A stretch of 46,462 nucleotides of DNA from Streptosporangiaceae bacterium (GTDB taxonomy: Bacteria > Actinomycetota > Actinomycetes > Streptosporangiales > Streptosporangiaceae). A program made the position numbers and the translations under genes. Location of the stretch: positions 1-46,462 of the forward strand of contig JAOPYK010000093.1 of assembly GCA_025964695.1 (NCBI GenBank). The letters are read 5' to 3'. Numbering within the stretch: the first letter of the stretch is position 1; every line of letters starts with the position of its first letter. The notes beneath the pieces were generated by a model, which was given only the letters and a program-made list of their open reading frames with translations, was not told the DNA's origin and ran no database searches. This document shows, piece after piece, positions 1 to 7,946 of this stretch.

Positions 1-823
<823 letters not shown>

Positions 824-824
824 G

Positions 825-1526
825 TCACTTCACCAATCCCACGGAGACCGCGACCGGTACGGCCACGAAACCGACGACCAGCAGCCCGGCAATACCTGTG
901 GCGACAAGCCGCAGGGCCGGGTCGCGGCGGTGGCTGGCGAGGCCGAGAGTCTGGAAGGCGCTCCACAGCCCGTGCCGCAGATGCAGGCCGACCATGACGA
1001 CGGCCACGACGTAGAACAGGGTGATGTACCAGCGGGAGGCGTCGAAGTCCGAGACGACCTTGTCGTACGGCGTCGCGTCTGCGCCCTTGGGGTTGACCGC
1101 GCCGAAGGTCAGATCGAGCAGGTGCCAGATGATGAACAGCGCGATGATGACCCCGCCGTACCGCATCGTGCGGGTGGCGTACCCCTGTGCCTTGGACTTG
1201 CGCTTGGCGGCGTACTTGACGGGGCGGGCCTTGGACGCGCGCCGGGCGAGCGAGACCGCCGACCACATGTGCAGTCCCACGGCCACCACCAGCACGGCCT
1301 CCAGGAGGCTGAGGAAGACCCGGTGCGGGAGCGCCGGCTCACCGATGGTGCGCAGCCAGCTCGCATAGTGGTTGAAGTCCTCCCTGCCCAAGAAGATCTT
1401 CAGGTTCCCGGCCATATGGCCGAGCAGGAACAGCACGAGGACGCCGCCGGTGACGGCCATCACGGCCTTCTTGCCGACGGCCGACCGGTAGAGCGCGGGA
1501 AGCGCGCGAGTAGTTACGTGGGCCAC
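825..1526 (-). CDS. sdhC: Succinate dehydrogenase cytochrome b subunit SdhC (b558 family)
   Basis: This 233-aa membrane anchor binds haem and quinone for complex II. About five hydrophobic segments are visible, with candidate haem-ligand histidines in [14 protein letters not shown] and GLHLRHGLW. The length and single-subunit form match the b558-type SdhC found in Bacillus, Bacteroides and many actinobacteria. The start is GTG at 1526 with no good Shine-Dalgarno sequence. A TAACAT hexamer (1538-1543, minus strand) would give a 5' UTR of only about 5 nt. A LysR-type palindrome lies further upstream at 1585-1599. sdhA follows after 1 nt. Confidence 0.95.
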   Translation of the reverse strand: MAHVTTRALPALYRSAVGKKAVMAVTGGVLVLFLLGHMAGNLKIFLGREDFNHYASWLRTIGEPALPHRVFLSLLEAVLVVAVGLHMWSAVSLARRASKARPVKYAAKRKSKAQGYATRTMRYGGVIIALFIIWHLLDLTFGAVNPKGADATPYDKVVSDFDASRWYITLFYVVAVVMVGLHLRHGLWSAFQTLGLASHRRDPALRLVATGIAGLLVVGFVAVPVAVSVGLVK

Positions 1527-1537
1527 TCGCGCAAACT

Positions 1538-1599
1538 ATGTTATGCCTGGTCAGAGGATCCAAGTCATGGTGATTCTGGTTTCCATAGCCCTGGGCTAT
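1538..1599 (-). promoter_or_regulatory. sdhC promoter with LysR-type box ATAGCCCTGGGCTAT
   Basis: A 15-bp perfect-arm palindrome, ATAGCC-CTG-GGCTAT, occupies 1585-1599; flanking C and G extend it to 17 bp. It has the T-N11-A form of LysR-family recognition sites. A -10-like TAACAT lies at 1538-1543 on the minus strand. With a start near 1530 the palindrome is centred roughly 60 bp upstream, where LysR activators usually bind. The same ATAGCC-N3-GGCTAT pattern precedes the lysR gene at 6214-6228. Confidence 0.65.
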
Positions 1600-1782
1600 G
1601 AACCAAGCAGCCTGGGCATTTGGGCGCTCGTGTCCGGGTCGTTCTCGTGAGGCACTTCACAGCCCGTACCGGAACTCCTCCCGTGTGTTTCTTCACGCAG
1701 CCCGTCGCACACCCCTGAGGTCGCTCCACTCGGTCGTGATCTCTTCTTCCGTCTCCGGGGTGAGGTGATGCCCGACTCCACG

Positions 1783-1822
1783 TAAGGTTCTGGCAGTGTT
1801 CCGGGGCGGCATGTCGCCCCGG
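1783..1822 (+). promoter_or_regulatory. Leader hairpin and possible -10 before the signalling operon
   Basis: A perfect 8-bp stem, CCGGGGCG (1801-1808) and CGCCCCGG (1815-1822), encloses a 6-nt loop about 50 nt before the response-regulator start. A -10-like TAAGGT sits at 1783-1788, which would put the hairpin at the very 5' end of the transcript. The hairpin is seen directly; its role (mRNA stability, attenuation or none) is not known. The rest of 1600-1782 shows no feature I can support. Confidence 0.4.
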
Positions 1823-1873
1823 GGTTGCCGACCCCCCGAAGGCCAACGTCATGAAACGACCCATAGATCCCAG

Positions 1874-3079
1874 ATGAGCGCGACCAGTCACCGCTCCGCC
1901 TCCGCGGCCCCCGACTTCGAGGTACGGCGTGAGCTCCTGCTGATCGAGGACGACCCTGGTGACGCGTTCCTGTTCCAGGAGTTCCTCGACGAGAGCGGCC
2001 TCAACGCCCGGATCACCGTCGCTCGCAGTCTGCAGGAGGCGCGGAACCGACTGTTCCCGTCCGTGCACTGCGTGGTCGTGGACCTCTCGCTGCCTGACGC
2101 GGAGGGCCTCGAGGCGCTCGATCAGGTGCTGACCATGGCCCCGCGCGCCGCCGTACTCGTGCTGACCGGCCTCGCCGACGTGCACGTCGGCATCGCCGCC
2201 GTGGCCGCCGGCGCCCAGGACTACCTCGTCAAGCAGGATGTGGACGGGCCGCTACTGGCCCGTGCCATCCGCTACGCGATGGAGCGCAAGCGAGCCGAGG
2301 AGACCGAGCGCCAGCTGGTGGAGGCCCGGATTCTGGGCAGGGAGAACGCCCGGCTGGAGCGGGGCCTGCTGCCGGTGCCGCTGATCGAGGACGAGACACT
2401 CGGCCACTACACCCGGTATCAGCCGGGCCGCAGGCAGGCCCTGCTCGGCGGCGACTTCCAGGACACGGTGCAGACCCCGGACGGGGCCATCCATCTGGTC
2501 GTCGGTGATGTGTGCGGACACGGCCCCGACGAGGCCGCCCTTGGCGTCTGCCTGCGGATGGCCTGGCGGGCGCTCGTGCTGGCGGGGCACACGGGTCAGA
2601 AGCTGTTGGAGACGCTGGACACCGTCCTGATCCATGAACGGGCGACCGAGGAGATCTTCACCACACTGTGCATGGTGACCATCGATCCGTCGCGGACCGG
2701 GGCCCGCATGTACCGGGCCGGGCACCCGAGGCCGCTGCTGCTCTCCGACAAGGACGTACGCCCCCTTCCGGACGAGGCATGCGGTCCCGCGCTGGGCCTG
2801 CTCCCCGGTCTGGAATGGCCCGCGCTCGACCTGTCCCTCGACGGGCGGTGGGGGCTGATGCTCTATAGCGACGGGCTGATCGAAGGACTGGTCGACGGGG
2901 GTCCGGAGCGTCTCGATCTGGAAGGCCTCGTAGAGCTGAGCCGGCTGGCCGTACTGCGCGGCGAATCCGGAGCCGTACTCCTCGACGGCCTCATCTCCGA
3001 GGCCGAGACGCTGAACGGCAGCCCGCTCGAAGACGATGTGACGATTCTGCTGCTCTCCCGCGAGAAGACCCGACGATGA
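1874..3079 (+). CDS. Response regulator with PP2C-type (SpoIIE/RsbU) phosphatase output domain
   Basis: This 401-aa cytoplasmic protein has an N-terminal receiver domain (residues about 20-140) with acidic residues in IEDDPGD, phospho-acceptor Asp70 in VVVDLSLPDAEG and the conserved Lys in DYLVKQD. A short coiled linker (ERKRAEETERQLVEAR) leads to a PP2C/SpoIIE phosphatase domain with metal-binding motifs GGDFQD, GDVCGHG, LYSDGLIEG and DDVTILL. Such proteins usually dephosphorylate anti-anti-sigma factors in partner-switching pathways. No anti-sigma factor or STAS gene lies next to it here. ATG 1874 is chosen because it begins just before the receiver fold. Its stop overlaps the start of the kinase gene (ATGA), implying translational coupling. 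Confidence 0.9.
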   Translation: MSATSHRSASAAPDFEVRRELLLIEDDPGDAFLFQEFLDESGLNARITVARSLQEARNRLFPSVHCVVVDLSLPDAEGLEALDQVLTMAPRAAVLVLTGLADVHVGIAAVAAGAQDYLVKQDVDGPLLARAIRYAMERKRAEETERQLVEARILGRENARLERGLLPVPLIEDETLGHYTRYQPGRRQALLGGDFQDTVQTPDGAIHLVVGDVCGHGPDEAALGVCLRMAWRALVLAGHTGQKLLETLDTVLIHERATEEIFTTLCMVTIDPSRTGARMYRAGHPRPLLLSDKDVRPLPDEACGPALGLLPGLEWPALDLSLDGRWGLMLYSDGLIEGLVDGGPERLDLEGLVELSRLAVLRGESGAVLLDGLISEAETLNGSPLEDDVTILLLSREKTRR

Positions 3080-4695
3080 CCGAGAACGAGACCCGGGTGC
3101 TGCCCCCGACACTGGCGCCGCTGGGCCCCGCCCGCCCGCCCCAGGGACTGGCTCGGTTGCGGCTCGGCCGGCTGTACGGCCTGATAGGCGTGATCGCGGT
3201 CCTCTTGGTGCTCGGTGCTCTCGCCCTGGCCGGCACCGCGATCTACACCAACACGCAGGCGCGGGGAACCCTCATCAACAAGGTCGACCCGGCGGCCCTG
3301 CAGCAGTTCCAGCTGTCGGGAGCGGTCGGTGGTCAGGACACGGCCATTCGCAACTACGCCACCACCCGCGATGCACGGTTCCTGACGGCCTACCGGGAGG
3401 CCATCACCACCGAGGCGAAGTCCATCGCGGAGATGAGAGGCCTGCTCCGCGATGTCCGCGACGCGGGGCCGACGCGCGATCAGCTGTCGAAGGTCAGCTC
3501 GGCCATGGCGGACTGGCGCACGCGGTTCGCCGATCCGCTCGCGGCCGAGGTCCCCGCGAAGGGCTCCGCCGCCCTCACCGAGAGCCGCAACAGGCTCGGG
3601 CAGGAACTGTTCCTGCAGGTACGCGCCGCCAACTTGCTGGAGCAGCGGCGGCTGACGGCCCTGCACAACGACGTCGACCACCGGCTCCGCGCCGCTGCCT
3701 CCACGGTCTACTGGGCGATGGTCGCCGGGGCCGTCATCATCGTATTGGTGATCGTCGCCTTGATGGTCCTGATCCGGCATCTGGTCGTCCGGCCGCTGAC
3801 GGAGCTCGCCACCCGGGTCCGGGAGGTGACCCAGGGAGATTTCGGACGTGCGCTGGACATAGGCGGTCCGGCCGAGATCGCGGAGCTGGGTGCTCACATC
3901 GACGCGATGCGGTACCGCATCATCGACGAGTGGCGGTTCACCTCGGAGGCCCGCCAGCGGCTCGACGAGCAGGCCACCGAACTGCGCCGTTCCAACGCCG
4001 ACCTCGAGCAGTTCGCCTACGTCGCCAGCCACGATCTGCAGGAACCACTGCGCAAGGTGGCCAGCTTCTGCCAGATGATCGAACGCCGCTACGCCGACCA
4101 GCTCGATGACCGAGGCCGCCAGTACATCAACTTCGCGGTCGACGGTGCCAAGCGCATGCAGTTGCTCATCAACGACCTGCTGACGTTCTCCCGGGTGGGG
4201 AGGCACCGGACCCCTGAGCCCGTGGACATGGCCGACATCCTGGACCGGGCGCTGGACAATCTCGCCGCGATCCGGGAGGAGAGCGGGGCGGAGATCACCT
4301 CCGATCCGCTGCCGCACGTTACCGGTGACCGCACGGAGCTGGTTCAGCTGCTGCAGAACCTCATCGGCAACGCGGTCAAGTTCCATGGTGAGGAGCCGCC
4401 GAAGGTGCGGATCGGCGTCCGCAAGGACGGCGACATGTGGGAGTTCTCCTGCGCCGACAACGGGATCGGGATCGATCCCCGCTACGCCGACCGGATCTTC
4501 GTGATCTTCCAGCGGCTGCATGCCAAGGACGTCTACGACGGAACGGGCATCGGGCTGGCCATGTGCAAGAAGATCGTCGAGAACCATGGTGGTCGCATCT
4601 GGCTGGATGCGCCGGAGGGCCCCGTCACGGGCACGACGATGCGTTGGACACTTCCTTCTGGAGAAAGCGATGACAGCGATGGCACGTCCGATTGA
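3076..4695 (+). CDS. CHASE3-like sensor histidine kinase with HAMP domain
   Basis: This 539-aa membrane kinase has a transmembrane helix at about 36-57, an extracytoplasmic helical region with the [12 protein letters not shown] style of CHASE3 sensors, a second helix at about 211-235 and a HAMP linker ([18 protein letters not shown]). The DHp domain carries the phospho-accepting His319 in [11 protein letters not shown]. The ATPase domain has N box [12 protein letters not shown]1 box DNGIGI and G2 box [13 protein letters not shown]. The HDLQEPL form is typical of phytochrome-like kinases paired with Rcp1-type regulators, which fits the next gene. The gene overlaps the upstream ORF by 4 nt and the downstream ORF by 26 nt. 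The signal it senses is unknown. Confidence 0.93.
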   Translation: MTENETRVLPPTLAPLGPARPPQGLARLRLGRLYGLIGVIAVLLVLGALALAGTAIYTNTQARGTLINKVDPAALQQFQLSGAVGGQDTAIRNYATTRDARFLTAYREAITTEAKSIAEMRGLLRDVRDAGPTRDQLSKVSSAMADWRTRFADPLAAEVPAKGSAALTESRNRLGQELFLQVRAANLLEQRRLTALHNDVDHRLRAAASTVYWAMVAGAVIIVLVIVALMVLIRHLVVRPLTELATRVREVTQGDFGRALDIGGPAEIAELGAHIDAMRYRIIDEWRFTSEARQRLDEQATELRRSNADLEQFAYVASHDLQEPLRKVASFCQMIERRYADQLDDRGRQYINFAVDGAKRMQLLINDLLTFSRVGRHRTPEPVDMADILDRALDNLAAIREESGAEITSDPLPHVTGDRTELVQLLQNLIGNAVKFHGEEPPKVRIGVRKDGDMWEFSCADNGIGIDPRYADRIFVIFQRLHAKDVYDGTGIGLAMCKKIVENHGGRIWLDAPEGPVTGTTMRWTLPSGESDDSDGTSD

Positions 4696-5116
4696 GGTAC
4701 TGCTGGTCGAGGACGACCCCGGTGACGTCGTACTGACCAAGGAGGCGTTCGCCGACAACAAGGTCGGTAACAACCTGCACGTGGTCAGCGACGGCGAGGA
4801 GGCACTGCGCTTCCTGCGGCAGGAGGGCGAGTTCGCGGAGTCTCCCCGACCCGACCTGATCCTGCTCGACCTCAACCTGCCCCGCAAGGACGGCCGTGAG
4901 GTGCTCGAGGAGGTCAAGGAGGATCCGGAACTGCGCCGCATCCCGGTCGTCGTCCTGACCACCTCGGAGGCGGAGGAGGACATTCTGCGCAGCTACCACC
5001 TGCACGCCAACGCCTATGTGGCCAAGCCGGTGGACTTCGATCAGTTCATCAAGGTCGTCCGGCACATCGACGACTTCTTCGTCACCGTGGTGAAGCTTCC
5101 TGCTGCAGGGGGATGA
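4670..5116 (+). CDS. Single-domain response regulator, Rcp1 type
   Basis: A 148-aa stand-alone receiver domain with no output domain. [10 protein letters not shown] supplies the acidic pocket, [13 protein letters not shown] carries Asp67 as phospho-acceptor, [12 protein letters not shown] holds the switch Thr, and AYVAKPVD the conserved Lys. ATG 4670 is preferred over ATG 4679 because GGAGAA sits 6 nt upstream of it. It is the likely direct partner of the overlapping kinase; phosphate may then pass to, or be shared with, the PP2C response regulator (inference). Its 3' end overlaps the convergent lysR gene by 35 nt. Confidence 0.9.
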   Translation: MTAMARPIEVLLVEDDPGDVVLTKEAFADNKVGNNLHVVSDGEEALRFLRQEGEFAESPRPDLILLDLNLPRKDGREVLEEVKEDPELRRIPVVVLTTSEAEEDILRSYHLHANAYVAKPVDFDQFIKVVRHIDDFFVTVVKLPAAGG

Positions 5117-6164
5117 GCGACTCGACTCCCGGCGGCAGGTTCCCAGCCTCGGCCGCCTCGGCCAGAAAGCTCTCCAGCGTGGCCCGGAAGGCACGGGCCG
5201 CGTGGGTGGGAGCGACGTCCTTGCGGTGCGCCACCGCCACCGTGCGCAGTAGCCCCGGCGCACCCCGGCGTCTGGTGCCGGCCACGGGCGGGCCCGCCCG
5301 GTGCAGCGGCGCCGCCACCGGCCGGCCGTCCCCGGGCACCGGAGTGCCCGGCGGCTCGTCCAGCACCAGCGGGGTGCCGCGCAGGCCGGGCCGGCCCGCC
5401 AGCACCATGCTCGGTACGACGGCGATGCCCAGGCCGACCTCGACGAAGCGCAGCACGGCGTCCATCTCCCCGCCCTCGACCGCCAGCCGGGGTTCGAACC
5501 CGGCCTGACGGCAGGCGCTGATCGTCGCCTCCCGCAGGTCGTAGCCCTGCCGGAACATCACCATCGGGCGGTCCCGCAGATCGGTGATCCGGAGATACGG
5601 CCTGCGCGGGAGCAGCGGCCCGGAGCCCTCCGCGGAAAGGGTCCCCTCCACGGGCGAGACCACGACGAGGTTCTCGCGCAGGATGGGGCTGGTCACCAGC
5701 GGGGTGTCCTCGGCCAGCGGCAGGATGACCAGGGCCAGATCCAGCGAGCCCCGAGTCACGTCACGCACGAGATCACGGGAGCCGCCCTCCTCCACGAGCA
5801 GCCGGATGCCCGGATAGGCGGAGTGGAACCGGTGGAGTACATCGGCGAGCAGTCCCGCGCACAACGACGGGGTCGCCCCGAGCCGCACCCGTCCGCGCCG
5901 CAGCCCGGCGAGTTCCTGGACCTCCAGCCGGGCCGTGTCCACGTCGGCGAGGATCCGCTTGGCCAGCGGCAGCAGTGATTCGCCGGCCGGGGTCAGCGTG
6001 ATGTTGCCGCGGGCCCGGCTGAACAGCGATGCGCCCAGTTCCGTCTCGAGGGCCCGGATCTGCTTGGAGAGCGATGGCTGGGCCACTCCGAGGGTCTCCG
6101 CCGCCTGGGTGAAGTGCCGTATCTCCGCGACCGCGATGAAGTAGCTGAGCTGCTGCAACTGCAC
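5082..6164 (-). CDS. LysR family transcriptional regulator (candidate sdh regulator)
   Basis: A 360-aa regulator with an N-terminal winged helix ([20 protein letters not shown], then [16 protein letters not shown]) and a periplasmic-binding-like effector domain. It starts with GTG at 6164 behind a strong GGGGAGGT. It is longer than the usual ~300 aa: about 30 proline/arginine-rich residues ([19 protein letters not shown] and onward) interrupt the effector domain between VLDEPP and [12 protein letters not shown], where relatives normally run straight through. A palindrome matching the one before sdhC lies about 50 bp upstream. LysR genes of this type often neighbour sdhCAB in actinomycetes (recollection), so succinate dehydrogenase control is the leading guess. 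Confidence 0.9.
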   Translation of the reverse strand: MQLQQLSYFIAVAEIRHFTQAAETLGVAQPSLSKQIRALETELGASLFSRARGNITLTPAGESLLPLAKRILADVDTARLEVQELAGLRRGRVRLGATPSLCAGLLADVLHRFHSAYPGIRLLVEEGGSRDLVRDVTRGSLDLALVILPLAEDTPLVTSPILRENLVVVSPVEGTLSAEGSGPLLPRRPYLRITDLRDRPMVMFRQGYDLREATISACRQAGFEPRLAVEGGEMDAVLRFVEVGLGIAVVPSMVLAGRPGLRGTPLVLDEPPGTPVPGDGRPVAAPLHRAGPPVAGTRRRGAPGLLRTVAVAHRKDVAPTHAARAFRATLESFLAEAAEAGNLPPGVESLIPLQQEASPR

Positions 6165-6213
6165 TGCGGGACCTCCCCTCGGGCTTGTTGGCCGCTCGAT
6201 GGGCTCGTCCTGA

Positions 6214-6228
6214 ATAGCCTACGGCTAT
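6214..6228. promoter_or_regulatory. LysR-type box ATAGCCTACGGCTAT upstream of lysR
   Basis: This 15-bp palindrome, ATAGCC-TAC-GGCTAT, has the same arms as the box upstream of sdhC. It lies in the 92-bp gap between the crp-like gene and lysR, about 50 bp before the lysR start, consistent with autoregulation. A further GATAG/CTATC pair flanks it (plus-strand TATCG at 6226-6230 and GATAG at 6244-6248). Confidence 0.6.
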
Positions 6229-6256
6229 CGAAAAATTCGCTGTGATAGCGGGGTGT

Positions 6257-7048
6257 TCAGATCCGGGCCCGGCGGCGCAGGGCGGGGAGGTCGTGCACGA
6301 TGACGCTGCGCCGCCCCGTCTCGATCCAGCCTCGTGCCCGCAGAGTGCGCAGGGCCTTGCTCACCGCCTCACGGGAGGCGCCCACCCAACTGGCGAGCTC
6401 CTCCTGGGTCAGCGCGAGCGTGATGCGCACACTGTCGGGGCCCGGCCGGGGGTCCCTCGCCTGGTGGGACGTCTGGTGGGACGCCTGGTGGGACGCTTGG
6501 TCGGACGTCTGGTCGGACGTCTGGTCGGGCGCCCGGTAGGGCTCGCCGAATCGATCGGCCAGCTCGACCAGGCGCTGGGCCACCCGGCTGGTGGCGTCGA
6601 ACATGCCGAACTCGATGCGCTTGCGGTCGGCGTCACGCCACCGTTCGCACAGCATCCGCAGGATCAGGAGCATGATCCGCGGGTGCTCCTGAAGGAACGA
6701 CATGAACTCCTCGGCGGTGAGCACGAGCGCCTCGACCGGCTCCAGCACGGACACCGTGGCCGAGCGCGGCAGCCCGTCGATCGCCGAGACCTCACCGAGC
6801 AGCGAACCGGTGCCCCGCACGGCCAGCAGCACCTCGGTCCCGTTCTCGCCGTGTGAGGAGGCCTTGACCCGGCCGGACAGCAGGATCAGCACCCAGGTCG
6901 AGTCGGCGCCCTCGCTGAACAACGTCGCCGCGGTGGGCCACGTGCGAGTGTGCCCTCGCCGCAGTAGCTCCGCCCGTTCGGCGGGCTCGAGGGCGGCCAG
7001 GAAGGAGTCCGGCTCCGGAGAGGCCACTTGGGGAGACCTCCAGCTCAT
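6257..7048 (-). CDS. Crp/Fnr family transcriptional regulator with a repeat-expanded linker
   Basis: A 263-aa regulator with an N-terminal cyclic-nucleotide-binding-like barrel (FSEGADSTWVLILLSGRVKA and GSLLGEVSAIDGLPRSATV) and a C-terminal HTH_Crp (LTQEELASWVGASREAVSKA). The cAMP-type pocket contains GEVS then PRSAT. Between dimerisation helix and HTH lies an added run of four-residue repeats (DQTS, DQAS, HQAS, HQTS), encoded by six 12-bp repeats at 6461-6532. ATG 7048 is the only ATG at the N-terminus; an in-frame TTG at 7072 is less likely. It is codirectional with lysR, 92 bp apart. The effector cannot be named from sequence. Confidence 0.9.
   Translation of the reverse strand: MSWRSPQVASPEPDSFLAALEPAERAELLRRGHTRTWPTAATLFSEGADSTWVLILLSGRVKASSHGENGTEVLLAVRGTGSLLGEVSAIDGLPRSATVSVLEPVEALVLTAEEFMSFLQEHPRIMLLILRMLCERWRDADRKRIEFGMFDATSRVAQRLVELADRFGEPYRAPDQTSDQTSDQASHQASHQTSHQARDPRPGPDSVRITLALTQEELASWVGASREAVSKALRTLRARGWIETGRRSVIVHDLPALRRRARI
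6461..6532. repeat. Six tandem 12-bp repeats inside the crp-like gene
   Basis: Unit CTGGTSGGACGY is repeated six times without interruption, keeping the reading frame, and encodes DQTS/HQAS-type tetrapeptides on the minus strand. The first units carry GGTGGGAC and the later ones GGTCGGAC, suggesting two rounds of duplication. A similar 11-bp motif occurs at 28722-28754. Confidence 0.9.
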
Positions 7049-7230
7049 ACGTACGAGGGTGCGTCCCGCCAAACCGTAGGCGAAAGGGGCCGCGCTGTGG
7101 GCGCTTCTGCCGACTCCCGTGCACGAGGGATGGTGGCCCGCGGAGTGACCACCTGGGACCCCGGCGTTGTCAGACCCGCTGCCCGACTACGCTGTGCCAC
7201 CGTGTCGTCCGGCCACGAGTGTGGCCATAT

Positions 7231-7326
7231 TGTCCAATGAGATCGTCCAACGAGGTTGTACGACCACTTCTCCAACCACGACGTCGTCCAACGAGAGTTT
7301 TTCGGACGCAAGAGCTGTCCAACCGC
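7231..7326 (+). repeat. Direct repeats of YGTCCAAYGAG in the Rieske gene leader
   Basis: Copies are TGTCCAATGAG (7231-7241), CGTCCAACGAG (7244-7254), CGTCCAACGAG (7285-7295) and the weaker TGTCCAACCGC (7316-7326), plus a diverged TCTCCAACCAC at 7269-7279. They fill the gap between the divergent crp-like gene and the Rieske gene. They could be regulator sites or a structured leader. Apart from them, 7049-7342 holds only the divergent promoters, which I cannot place precisely. Confidence 0.55.
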
Positions 7327-7342
7327 GAAGAGAGGACTCGCG

Positions 7343-7792
7343 ATGAGCGAGGACGTAGGTCCGGGTGACGAGGCCGGGATCACCACGCGACGCAATGTCG
7401 TCGGAGCTGGGATCATCGGGTTCGCCGTCACCGTGACCGGATGTTCCAGCAACGGCAAGAGCGACAACAAGCCCGCGCCCGGGGGAGCGGCCTCTCAGCC
7501 GGCCGGCGGTGCGCTGGCCAAGACCACCGACATCCCCGTCGGCGGCGGCAAGATCTTCAAAGCTCAGAAGGTCGTCGTCACCCAGCCCACGGCGGGCGAG
7601 TTCAAGGCGTTCAGCGCGGTCTGCACCCACCAGGGCTGCATCGTGGGCACGGTCGCGAACGGGACGATCAACTGCCCGTGTCACGGCAGCAAGTTCAAGG
7701 TCAGCGATGGGTCGGTGGCCGGCGGCCCGGCGCCGCAGCCGCTGCCGTCCAAGCCGATCACCGTCACCGGCACGGACATCAAACTGGGCTGA
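7343..7792 (+). CDS. Small Rieske [2Fe-2S] Tat-exported lipoprotein
   Basis: A 149-aa exported iron-sulphur protein. The N-terminus has a twin-arginine signal ([20 protein letters not shown]) ending in a lipobox Cys (TVTGC), then a Gly/Ala/Pro-rich spacer. The Rieske ligands are CTHQGC and CPCHGS, each giving one Cys and one His to the cluster. Tat export suits a protein that folds around its cofactor in the cytoplasm. ATG 7343 is preceded by GAGAGGA. It is a free-standing electron-transfer protein rather than the cytochrome bc subunit, which is larger and has transmembrane helices. Its partner is unknown. Confidence 0.92.
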   Translation: MSEDVGPGDEAGITTRRNVVGAGIIGFAVTVTGCSSNGKSDNKPAPGGAASQPAGGALAKTTDIPVGGGKIFKAQKVVVTQPTAGEFKAFSAVCTHQGCIVGTVANGTINCPCHGSKFKVSDGSVAGGPAPQPLPSKPITVTGTDIKLG

Positions 7793-7830
7793 ACCATGCT
7801 GGGCTGAACCATGCTGGGCTGAACCATGCC
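7786..7830. repeat. Three tandem 15-bp repeats across the Rieske stop codon
   Basis: Three copies of GGGCTGAACCATGCT (last base C in copy three). The first copy contains the stop codon of the Rieske gene, so the repeat expands the 3' untranslated region without changing the protein. Confidence 0.9.
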
Positions 7831-7946
7831 ACGTGAGGCCACGTCCCGTCCTGGGGCGTGGTCGCACGGCTGTCGTCCCCTGAGGCTGGTGGGGCCAAAA
7901 AACCATTCGCTGAGCAGCGGCTTCGTTGCCTAGGGTCGATGGCGTC

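Noticed and set aside
2863-4983. 706-codon open frame on the minus strand opposite the kinase and regulator
   Set aside because: It mirrors strongly coding plus-strand genes with clear motifs; its translation is low-complexity and has no recognisable domain.
5490-5510. GGTTCGAACC, a tRNA T-arm-like sequence
   Set aside because: It lies inside the lysR coding sequence (residues AGFEPR) and no acceptor stem, D-arm or anticodon arm can be built around it.
7343-7792. Cytochrome bc1 Rieske subunit QcrA
   Set aside because: Too short, no transmembrane helices beyond the signal, a lipobox is present, and no qcrB or qcrC gene is nearby.
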